A stretch of 7,179 bases of DNA from Fibrobacteria bacterium GUT77 (GTDB lineage Bacteria > Fibrobacterota > Chitinivibrionia > Chitinivibrionales > Chitinispirillaceae). Below the pieces are notes generated by a model. The model did no database searches, had not been told where the DNA came from, and saw only the letters and a program-made list of their open reading frames with translations. The position numbers were made by a program, and so were the translations under genes. Below are positions 1 through 6,075 of this stretch, piece by piece. The stretch covers positions 1 to 7,179 of the forward strand of contig LIUJ01000203.1 in the NCBI GenBank assembly GCA_001462255.1. The letters run 5' to 3'. The number at the start of each line of letters is the position of its first letter. The first letter of the stretch is position 1.

Positions 1-39
1 ACCGCTTACCGCTTTTTATATAATTATTACGTTGATTAA

Positions 40-122
40 GTATGAAATATTTTCGCAATATAAGAATCGTATGAAATAAAACGCGAAGTTGTAATGTACG
101 CGTATCGTATGATAATATCTCG
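40..122 (+). repeat. Three degenerate GTATGA direct repeats
   Basis: GTATGAAATATTTTCG (40-55), GTATGAAATAAAACGCG (69-85) and GTATGATAATATCTCG (107-122) share a GTATGA start, an A/T centre and a CG end, at spacings of 29 and 38 bp. The first ten bases of the first two are identical. They may be binding sites or drift of a simple AT-rich sequence. Confidence 0.35.
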
Positions 123-207
123 AAAACGGCGCGGTTTAATCCGAAAATGGAATATTTTTGGTGATTTCATATTATATTATTGATATAGATCTACCACCTA
201 TTTTGTC

Positions 208-232
208 GGGAGGTGATTTTATTTCAATGTAA
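208..232 (+). promoter_or_regulatory. Strong Shine-Dalgarno followed by ATG-TAA minimal ORF
   Basis: GGAGGTGAT at 209-217 is complementary over nine bases to the usual 3' end of bacterial 16S rRNA. An ATG follows at 227-229, and the very next codon (230-232) is TAA. Other readings are a GTG at 213 opening a 14-codon frame (but overlapping the SD), a decayed gene start, or a chance match. It is the best ribosome-binding sequence in the window and has no normal gene behind it. Whether it is transcribed cannot be seen. Confidence 0.35.
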
Positions 233-450
233 AAACAGTATCGACTTTTTGCGTTAAATCGATTATCATGTACGCGTAAAATACGAGAGCGACGGGTGGA
301 ACCCGGTAGAAACCGGAAACGTACCTAAATTTTTCCAATGTATCGGATGTGGCGAAGTTTCCGCCGGAGTTTATTGAGCGGTTGGACACACAATTTGAGG
401 TTACCGGACTATAAATAGCCGCGTTTGATATTAATACGATTAGGGGGGTG

Positions 451-473
451 CCGATATTTATTGACTTTATCGG
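451..473. repeat. Inverted repeat CCGATA-N11-TATCGG around the -35 box
   Basis: Perfect 6-bp arms lie at 451-456 and 468-473, with the TTGACT box in the spacer. A protein dimer bound here would cover the presumed pbpC -35. The same arms recur with a shorter spacer just after pbpC at 3078-3094. The function is inferred only from position. Confidence 0.35.
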
Positions 474-489
474 TTCCAAATATTATCTT
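461..489 (+). promoter_or_regulatory. Candidate sigma-70 promoter of pbpC
   Basis: TTGACT (461-466, five of six to the -35 consensus) is separated by 17 bp from TATCTT (484-489, four of six to the -10 consensus). This would start a transcript near 496, about 50 nt before the pbpC start codon. The -35 box sits inside an inverted repeat, CCGATA (451-456) and TATCGG (468-473), which could be an operator. Confidence 0.4.
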
Positions 490-547
490 ACCCCATATAA
501 ACGATTGTTGCAAGCATATAACCATATATCAATAGTAACCCCTAAAT

Positions 548-3067
548 ATGGCCAAAATACGCATGATGTCGCGCCGGTTGTTGTACGGCAAGAACGATCG
601 GGTTTCCATCCCCAAGATCGCGTTTATCGCGACGGTTTCCCCGCCGCTGCTGTTTGTATTGACCGCGTTTGCGTTCAGTTTGACCGATATTCGCATGGAT
701 GAGCATAGTCCGTCGTGGATTATTCTCGACCGCAACTACCGTTTTATCGCGGAGATCGAGTCTCCGCGGGGCGAGATAGGCTACTGGCCCGCGCCCGACG
801 TGTTGCCGCGGACGCTTGTTACGGCCGTTTTGGCGGCGGAGGATCGCAGGTTTCGCGAGCATATCGGCGTAGACTTAAAATCGGTAGGGCGCGCAATCGT
901 CAATAATTATGTAAAGAAAAAAGGCTTTTCCGGCGCGTCGACCGTCGCCATGCAAACCGCGCGATTGCAGAGGGGCGGGCGCGGCGGTTTGTTCTCCAAA
1001 GTCAGGGACTCGTTCGCGGCGGTGTGGCTGACGCTCATTTACGGACGGGAACGGGTGCTTCGGCAGTACATATCAATATCCCCCTACGGAAACAGAATCG
1101 CCGGCGCGCCATGCGCATCGCGGCGGTATTTCAGAAAACCGGTGCAGGATCTAAGTTTAGCGGAGAGCGCACTCTTAGTGTCGATACCGAGGGCTCCCGG
1201 ACGTATGAATCTGTTCAATCAAAACGGGTTCGCCGCCGCCCGCTCCCGCGCGTTGTTCATCATCGGGCGGTGCGCCGAATACGGGTGGATCGACGACACG
1301 GAGTACCGACAATCGGTTGCGGAACTGAAAGAGTTCGTCGTTCCGCCGAAAGATATCAGGGACGAGGCGTCCATACACGTCGCGCTCAGGTATACCAAAT
1401 TGTTGCATAACGCCGTCGACGGTATGGGTATCAACAAAAAAACCGCGAATCTCAACAATGACGACGACACAAACGACGGTAACGGCGTTAACGTTGCCAA
1501 CCACGGGTTGGTCGTTTCGTCAATAGACATCGATCTACAGCGGAGCGTACAACGCGAACTCGCCGATCATCTGTACAAAATCAAGTCCCGCGACGTAGAC
1601 AACGGCGCGGTGATAGTGCTCGACAAAAACACCCGCCAAGTATTGGCATACGTCGGCTCCGGCGGATATTTTTCTTCCGATTTGGGGATGCACGACTACG
1701 CGGCGATAAAGAGATCCACCGGTAGCCTGATGAAGCCGTTCATCTTCGCGATGGGCATGGAGGAATTGGGCTACACGGCGGCGACGGTTCTCAAAGACAT
1801 CAACTACGATTTCGGCGAAGGGACGCGCTCGTTCATTCCCGTCAACAGCGACCGGCAATACCAGGGCCCAATACTTTACAAGTACGCTTTGGCCAACAGC
1901 AGAAACGTTCCGGCGGTACAGTTGATAAAAGAACTCGGCATAAGCAAAGTCTACGAACGGTTGGGCGCGCTTGAATTGGCTGAAGACGACGAGCGCTGGG
2001 ACTACTACGGTCTCGGATTGTCCATCGGCGGACTATATTGCGATCTTATGTCAATCGCCAAGGCATATTTGACGTTGGGAAACGACGGAAAATTAGGGGA
2101 GCTCGTTTGGTTTACGGATCAAGATCAAGCTGACAGCCGCAAACTACCTGACCCACGCAAACAGGTACTGACTCCGCAATCCGCGAAAATGGTTCAGCGC
2201 TTTCTCGCCGATCCGCAGGCGAGGCTCCCGACCTTTCCGCGCGACGGGAATTTCGAGTACCCGTTTGCCGTGTCGGTCAAAACGGGGACATCATCAGGAT
2301 TCAGGGACGCGTGGTGCGTCGCGTGGAGTAACCGCTACCTCGTAGCGGCGTGGGTAGGCAACGCCGACAACCGATCAACGAAACGCGTATCCGGTTACGA
2401 CGGCGCGGCGCCGCTTGTGAAAAAAATCATGTTGCACCTCCACCCGAATGAGCGCGACGGTCTATACGAGGGCAGTTTTCCCGTTCCAAACGGCTGGGCG
2501 CCGTTCTCCGTCTGCCGCCTAACCGGATTGCTCGCCGACGAGAACACGCCCTACGTGACGAGTGACTACTTTGCCCCCGGCACGGAACCCACGGAAACGA
2601 GCGACGCGCTACGCGTACTGCCCATAGACAAACGCAACGGATTGCTCGCAAACCGGCGCTGCCCCACGCGGTACGTTGAGCATAGGCAATTTTTGTCGCT
2701 GTCGCCGGAGTACGAGCCGTGGGGACGGGTATACGGACTACCCATAGCCCCGCGCCTACAGAGCCCGCTGTGCCCCGGCGGCGAGAACTTGCCCATAGAC
2801 TACGCCTTAGAAATAACCTGGCCGCGATCGGGCGCACGCTTCCTCATCGACCCCGAAGCGTCGTCCGACCAAGCGTTTCTGTCGGTCAACTGCGTTGTGG
2901 AACCGGAAGCGCAAAGCCTATTGTGGTTCGTCAACGGCGAAGAACTCACGGTAACAAACCCGCCGCACACGCTACGCCTGCCGTTTAAGAGCGGAAAGTA
3001 CGCCGTTCAAGCGGAAGTGGCGGGAACGCCGGTACGCAGCAAGGTCGTTCGGTTTGAGATTAATTGA
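548..3067 (+). CDS. pbpC: Penicillin-binding protein 1C (bifunctional GT51 glycosyltransferase/transpeptidase)
   Basis: An inner-membrane enzyme that polymerises lipid II glycan strands and, by family, carries a penicillin-binding transpeptidase domain facing the periplasm. A basic N-terminus precedes one membrane anchor (about residues 23-46). GT51 follows: EDRRF (98-102, catalytic Glu98), SGAST...MQ (128-136) and LSLAESALL (202-210). The transpeptidase has SLMK (Ser393 nucleophile, Lys396), SRN (451-453) and KTGTS (578-582). A PBP1C-type linker (VCRLTG 655-660, APGTEP 676-681) leads to a BiPBP_C domain (about 752-839). At 839 residues it exceeds E. coli PbpC (770), partly through an Asn/Asp-rich insert near 296-318. 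GT51 is slightly unusual: GAST replaces GGST, and YIS replaces YLN at 174-176. A TAA at 536-538 closes the frame upstream, so ATG 548 is the first ATG. ATG 563 or 566 is also possible, and none has a clear ribosome-binding site. The alpha-2-macroglobulin gene that often accompanies pbpC is not in view. Confidence 0.93.
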   Translation: MAKIRMMSRRLLYGKNDRVSIPKIAFIATVSPPLLFVLTAFAFSLTDIRMDEHSPSWIILDRNYRFIAEIESPRGEIGYWPAPDVLPRTLVTAVLAAEDRRFREHIGVDLKSVGRAIVNNYVKKKGFSGASTVAMQTARLQRGGRGGLFSKVRDSFAAVWLTLIYGRERVLRQYISISPYGNRIAGAPCASRRYFRKPVQDLSLAESALLVSIPRAPGRMNLFNQNGFAAARSRALFIIGRCAEYGWIDDTEYRQSVAELKEFVVPPKDIRDEASIHVALRYTKLLHNAVDGMGINKKTANLNNDDDTNDGNGVNVANHGLVVSSIDIDLQRSVQRELADHLYKIKSRDVDNGAVIVLDKNTRQVLAYVGSGGYFSSDLGMHDYAAIKRSTGSLMKPFIFAMGMEELGYTAATVLKDINYDFGEGTRSFIPVNSDRQYQGPILYKYALANSRNVPAVQLIKELGISKVYERLGALELAEDDERWDYYGLGLSIGGLYCDLMSIAKAYLTLGNDGKLGELVWFTDQDQADSRKLPDPRKQVLTPQSAKMVQRFLADPQARLPTFPRDGNFEYPFAVSVKTGTSSGFRDAWCVAWSNRYLVAAWVGNADNRSTKRVSGYDGAAPLVKKIMLHLHPNERDGLYEGSFPVPNGWAPFSVCRLTGLLADENTPYVTSDYFAPGTEPTETSDALRVLPIDKRNGLLANRRCPTRYVEHRQFLSLSPEYEPWGRVYGLPIAPRLQSPLCPGGENLPIDYALEITWPRSGARFLIDPEASSDQAFLSVNCVVEPEAQSLLWFVNGEELTVTNPPHTLRLPFKSGKYAVQAEVAGTPVRSKVVRFEIN

Positions 3068-3077
3068 CTTTAACACT

Positions 3078-3101
3078 CCGATAATGTTTATCGGTTTTAT
3101 T
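3078..3101 (+). terminator. Rho-independent terminator after pbpC
   Basis: CCGATAA (3078-3084) and TTATCGG (3088-3094) form a perfect 7-bp stem with a TGT loop, followed by TTTTATT. It begins 11 bp after the pbpC stop codon. Only three of the seven pairs are GC, so it may leak. The arms also match the inverted repeat upstream of pbpC, so a protein-binding role is an alternative. Confidence 0.55.
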
Positions 3102-3109
3102 AAAAATAA

Positions 3110-3139
3110 TTTACTTTAACGCGGGAAAAATGTTATATT
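3110..3139 (+). promoter_or_regulatory. Candidate extended -10 promoter of cstA
   Basis: TTTACT (3110-3115) is separated by 18 bp from TATATT (3134-3139). The -10 is preceded by TGT, giving the extended -10 form TGnTATATT. The predicted start near 3146 leaves a leader of about 29 nt before the cstA ATG. A second similar box, TTGACTTTAAC, overlaps the pbpC stop codon at 3064-3074. Confidence 0.45.
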
Positions 3140-3159
3140 TATGGCGTTAACCGTTTTTT

Positions 3160-3163
3160 AGGA
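3160..3163 (+). promoter_or_regulatory. Ribosome-binding site of cstA
   Basis: AGGA lies 11 nt before the ATG at 3175. It is short and rather distant, but it is the only purine-rich match in the leader and it agrees with the start that gives a normal CstA N-terminus. Confidence 0.45.
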
Positions 3164-3174
3164 ACGCAACGGCC

Positions 3175-4860
3175 ATGAACGGACTGACGATACTGATAAT
3201 CTCCGCGGTAGTTCTGCTCGTCGCCTACTTGGCGTACGGGCGTTACCTTGCCCGCGCGTGGGGAATTGACCCCGCCAAGAAGACCCCCGCCCACGAGCTT
3301 GAAGACGGGATGGACTACGTGCCCACCGATCCAAGCGTGGTCTTCGGGCACCAGTTCGCCTCCATTGCGGGCGCGGGCCCCATAAACGGGCCGATACTCG
3401 CCGTAATGTTCGGATGGGTGCCGGTGTTGCTTTGGATATTGGTCGGCGGCGTGTTCTTCGGCGCGGTTCAGGATTTCGCGGCGCTCTACGCCTCCGTAAA
3501 GAACAAGGGGAAGACGATAGGCTTCATCATAGAGATGTACATCGGTAAAACGGGCAAACGCCTCTTCCTCATTTTCGTGTGGCTATTTTCAACATTGGTA
3601 GTGGCGGCTTTCGCCGACATCGTGGCGGGAACTTTCGGCGGGTTTGACAAGGTGACTGGGGGCGAGGTCGTTAAAATTGAGGCCAACGCCGCGGTAGCGA
3701 CCACGTCCGTACTGTTTATCGTAGCGGCCGTAGGACTGGGATTGTTTATGCGACGCGCCAAACCAAAAGCGCTTGTCAACGCCGTAATCGCTTGTATTGT
3801 ATTAACGCTGTGTATCGCGGCGGGCATCTTTTTTCCCGTATATGTTGATAAAGGCATTTGGCTGTACCTCGTGTTCGCCTACGTATTTTTAGCCTCCATC
3901 ACTCCGGTGTGGGCGCTGTTGCAACCGCGCGACTACCTCAACTCATTCCTGCTCGTGGCAATGATCGGCGCGGCCTTTGTCGGCGTGGTAATCGCCGCTC
4001 CGCCTATCAACATCCCGGCGTTTACCGGATTTAAGGCGGGCGACAACTACATGTTCCCGATTCTCTTTGTGACGGTAGCCTGCGGCGCCGTTTCCGGTTT
4101 CCATAGCCTCGTTTCCTCGGGCACAACCAGCAAGCAAATATCCAACGAGAAACACATCTTGCCCATCGGATTCGGGTCTATGCTCGTGGAGAGTTTTTTG
4201 GCGGTCATCGCGGTCATAACCGTAGGCGCCATAACCGTAGGCGGTAAGCTGCCGGACGGCATTGTTACGCCGCCGCAGATTTTTGCCTCGGCCGTGGCGA
4301 GTTTTCTCGTAAAAACAGGGTTGCCGGAGAACATCGTCTTCACGTTGATAACATTATCGATAAGCGCCTTCGCTCTCACCTCTTTGGATTCGGTAGCCCG
4401 CGTGGGGCGATTGGCTTTTCAAGAGCTCTTTACGGAATCGGAAACGGAAAACGGCGAAAAGGCGACGTCGCGAATAAAGAATTTTTTACGCGACAAGTAC
4501 GCCGCGACCGCGTTTACCTTGCTCTTCGGTTACCTGCTCGCCGTCTTAGGTTATAAGGCCATTTGGCCGCTCTTCGGCTCCGCCAACCAACTGCTTGCCG
4601 CCCTATCCTTAATCGCGTGCGCCGTGTTCTTAAAGAAAACGAAGCGCGAGGGAGTAATGCTCTACGCGCCGATGATTATTATGTTAGCCGTAACGTTTAC
4701 CGCTTTGATACTCACCATACTCGCGAAAGGCGGAAAGCTCTTCGACGGCACGTTTAGCGTCGGTCAAGATTTTTTGCAATTGGCGTTTGCCGTATTGCTG
4801 TTGGGTTTGGGGACAATGGTGGCGGCGCAGGGGGTCGGCAGGTTAAGGGGGCGCGGATAA
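3175..4860 (+). CDS. cstA: CstA-family carbon starvation protein (pyruvate/peptide transporter)
   Basis: A polytopic inner-membrane protein of the CstA/BtsT family. Characterised members import pyruvate, and CstA is also linked to peptide uptake during carbon starvation. The substrate here is not proven. Family signatures are clear: a first helix at about 4-22; GHQFASIAGAGPINGP at 58-73 and GAVQDF at 96-101; ACGAVSGFHSLVSSGTTSK at 302-320; LTSLDSVARVGR at 401-412; WPLFGSANQLLAAL at 464-477. The last two lie in the C-terminal CstA_5TM part. I count roughly 14-16 hydrophobic segments. At 561 residues it is shorter than E. coli CstA and BtsT (about 700) but matches shorter forms. The next Met is residue 46, past the first helix, so ATG 3175 is right. 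It follows pbpC in the same direction but appears to have its own promoter. No BtsSR-like two-component system is in the window. Confidence 0.95.
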   Translation: MNGLTILIISAVVLLVAYLAYGRYLARAWGIDPAKKTPAHELEDGMDYVPTDPSVVFGHQFASIAGAGPINGPILAVMFGWVPVLLWILVGGVFFGAVQDFAALYASVKNKGKTIGFIIEMYIGKTGKRLFLIFVWLFSTLVVAAFADIVAGTFGGFDKVTGGEVVKIEANAAVATTSVLFIVAAVGLGLFMRRAKPKALVNAVIACIVLTLCIAAGIFFPVYVDKGIWLYLVFAYVFLASITPVWALLQPRDYLNSFLLVAMIGAAFVGVVIAAPPINIPAFTGFKAGDNYMFPILFVTVACGAVSGFHSLVSSGTTSKQISNEKHILPIGFGSMLVESFLAVIAVITVGAITVGGKLPDGIVTPPQIFASAVASFLVKTGLPENIVFTLITLSISAFALTSLDSVARVGRLAFQELFTESETENGEKATSRIKNFLRDKYAATAFTLLFGYLLAVLGYKAIWPLFGSANQLLAALSLIACAVFLKKTKREGVMLYAPMIIMLAVTFTALILTILAKGGKLFDGTFSVGQDFLQLAFAVLLLGLGTMVAAQGVGRLRGRG

Positions 4861-4866
4861 CGCCCC
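4848..4866. terminator. GC-rich hairpin between convergent cstA and GGDEF genes
   Basis: GGGGCG (4848-4853) pairs with CGCCCC (4861-4866) around a 7-nt loop that contains the cstA stop codon. The two stop codons lie only 8 bp apart, so this symmetrical hairpin could serve both transcripts. Neither side has a real T-tract (TATTATCTT on the plus side, CTTAACC on the minus side), so efficient intrinsic termination is uncertain. Confidence 0.35.
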
Positions 4867-4868
4867 TA

Positions 4869-5804
4869 TTATCTTGCCACAACCCTATTTCTCCCGGATT
4901 CTTTTGCCGAGTATAACGCCTTATCCGCCTCGTCCAACAACTGCGCGCACGAATTATCGTCATCCGGCACCGTACTAGCCATACCTACGCTAACCGTCAC
5001 GTATTGTGAATGTAAACTCATAGGATGAGGTATTTTCATATCTTCCACATTTTGTACCAACGCTTTCGCGAAATTCAACGCCTCGCTTCTTTCAATAAAC
5101 GGCAAAAGACAAACAAATTCCTCCCCGCCGAATCTCGCGACGAAATCCGTCTCTCTTTTTACGTGGTTTTTTAAGCATTGCGCTACCGCAATAAGCGCTT
5201 TGTCGCCCTCCAAGTGCCCTAACGAATCGTTGTATTTCTTAAAATAATCAACGTCTATCATCAATACGGTCACCGGAAGGCTCAAACGATGATTTTGTTT
5301 CCACACTAAATCCGCGTGCTCCAAAAACGAACGCCTGTTGTTCAATTTCGTCAATTCATCCGTCGTCGCTAAAGCGTTCAGTTTTTCATAAGCGAAAGCG
5401 AGCTTTTCCGTCATTGCGTTGAAATCATCGAACATTACCTCAATATAATCTTTTTTTCCGTCCTTGCGCGACGGCGGTATACGAATCGTAAAATCGCCTT
5501 GAGCGACTTTTTTTGCCGCTTCGCTTACGGTACGCATCGGGCGGTTCCATAAGAAATAACGGCTAACGGCTATACTGGCCGTATAAATCCCCGTTATAAT
5601 GAACATATACGTCATAAGAATATTGATGACAAATCGGGCATGAGTTTCATGCATTCCGCTTTTAATAAAATAAAGCGTAATCCACGTATGAAAACCGTTA
5701 ACGGCCGCAAACCCCAAAAACACCGATAAATAAAGTTTGACTGACCAATCCCGAACATTGACGCGGGGATCTTTGGTCGTCCACGTTTCACCACCCTTGC
5801 GCAT
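4869..5804 (-). CDS. Membrane-anchored diguanylate cyclase (2 TM-HAMP-GGDEF)
   Basis: Predicted to make cyclic di-GMP from two GTP at the inner face of the cytoplasmic membrane. From the N-terminus: a short cytoplasmic tail; two membrane helices (about 22-47 and 57-82) joined by a loop of only about 10 residues; a HAMP linker (about 86-135, with RPMRTVSEAAKKVAQGD typical of the first helix); a short signalling helix; and a full GGDEF domain from about 145. Catalytic features are intact: metal-binding DVD at 184-186, YNDSLGH at 191-197 and the active-site loop GGEEF at 226-230. RETD at 217-220 lies five residues before it, the standard RxxD inhibitory site, so product inhibition is likely. With almost no periplasmic loop, any signal probably comes from the membrane or a partner. 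The start has a GAGGAG ribosome-binding site. It stands alone, convergent with cstA. Confidence 0.93.
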   Translation of the reverse strand: MRKGGETWTTKDPRVNVRDWSVKLYLSVFLGFAAVNGFHTWITLYFIKSGMHETHARFVINILMTYMFIITGIYTASIAVSRYFLWNRPMRTVSEAAKKVAQGDFTIRIPPSRKDGKKDYIEVMFDDFNAMTEKLAFAYEKLNALATTDELTKLNNRRSFLEHADLVWKQNHRLSLPVTVLMIDVDYFKKYNDSLGHLEGDKALIAVAQCLKNHVKRETDFVARFGGEEFVCLLPFIERSEALNFAKALVQNVEDMKIPHPMSLHSQYVTVSVGMASTVPDDDNSCAQLLDEADKALYSAKESGRNRVVAR

Positions 5805-5813
5805 TTCCCTTCG

Positions 5814-5819
5814 CTCCTC
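5814..5819 (-). promoter_or_regulatory. Ribosome-binding site of the GGDEF gene
   Basis: On the minus strand GAGGAG precedes the ATG at 5804 with a 9-nt spacer. This supports 5804 as the start; a longer reading in another frame (from 5860) is not supported. Confidence 0.7.
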
Positions 5820-5924
5820 GCTGTTTTTGCGTTTTTCTTAGGCAATCCGACATAACCCAAAAAGATTAAAGATTACGGTTATAAAATAGCGGCATCCATA
5901 CGAACTTTGTACCTAAAATAATAT

Positions 5925-5960
5925 TTGCCGCGCGGTAGCGCAAGAATTTTTTACTTTTTT
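5925..5960 (+). terminator. Orphan plus-strand terminator-like hairpin
   Basis: TTGC-C-GC (5925-5931) can pair with GCGCAA (5938-5943), with one bulged C and a GCGGTA loop. GAA, then TTTTTTACTTTTTT (5947-5960) follows. The T-tract works only on the plus strand, yet both flanking genes are on the minus strand. It may end an antisense or small transcript, or simply be chance in AT-rich DNA. Confidence 0.3.
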
Positions 5961-6022
5961 GGTTCTGATTTTTGGGGGATTAAAAGTAGGAGAAGGAGAC
6001 GGTCTCGTGTTTTGATTTGTGT

Positions 6023-6058
6023 GGGGAAAGGAAAGGACGCCCGGATGAGGGCGTCCTT
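6023..6058 (-). terminator. Strong hairpin terminator of the FISUMP gene
   Basis: AAGGACGCCC (6033-6042) and GGGCGTCCTT (6049-6058) form a perfect 10-bp stem with a 6-nt loop, 17 nt past the FISUMP stop codon. On the minus strand it is followed by TCCTTTCCCC, which is pyrimidine-rich but not a clean T run. It should insulate the GGDEF gene from read-through. Confidence 0.7.
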
Positions 6059-6075
6059 GTGGGGCAGAGGGCGAA

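Larger units (their letters stand above)
1..547. other. AT-rich non-coding region upstream of pbpC
   Basis: No believable gene lies here. The two longest open frames have AT-rich composition, no usable ribosome-binding site and no recognisable protein sequence. Visible content is as follows. Three GTATGA-led direct repeats start at 40, 69 and 107. An 11-bp sequence, ATGTACGCGTA, with a palindromic core occurs at 94-104 and 268-278. A near-perfect Shine-Dalgarno at 208-217 is followed by ATG TAA at 227-232. An inverted repeat at 451-473 surrounds a TTGACT box. The stretch probably holds the regulatory region of pbpC plus the flank or remnant of something to the left of the window. Confidence 0.6.
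5805..6075. other. Intergenic region between the GGDEF and FISUMP genes
   Basis: This gap contains the GGDEF ribosome-binding site, a weak TATAAC at 5883-5878 (minus strand) as a possible -10 with no matching -35, a hairpin plus T-tract facing rightward (5925-5960), a purine-rich stretch near 5985-6001, and the strong hairpin behind the FISUMP gene (6033-6058). I see no protein-coding gene. Confidence 0.6.

Noticed and set aside
219..479. 86-codon open frame on the minus strand in the left intergenic region
   Set aside because: No ribosome-binding site, no recognisable motif and a composition that just follows the AT-rich DNA.
448..702. 84-codon plus-strand frame starting at GTG and overlapping the start of pbpC
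   Set aside because: The G-run abuts the GTG with no spacing, and its second half is an out-of-frame shadow of the pbpC N-terminus.
2427..2837. 136-codon minus-strand frame opposite pbpC
   Set aside because: Arg/Ser/Ala-rich antisense translation of a clearly coding plus-strand region.
3486..3857. 123-codon minus-strand frame opposite cstA
   Set aside because: Lies wholly antisense to conserved CstA helices; no start signal and no family resemblance.
4344..4360. TTATCGATAA palindrome resembling the CCGATA/TATCGG arms
   Set aside because: Inside the cstA coding sequence, encoding part of a conserved helix, and lacking the flanking CC/GG.
5996..6007. Small palindrome GAGAC-G-GTCTC
   Set aside because: Too short and with a 1-nt centre; no gene start or other signal connected with it.
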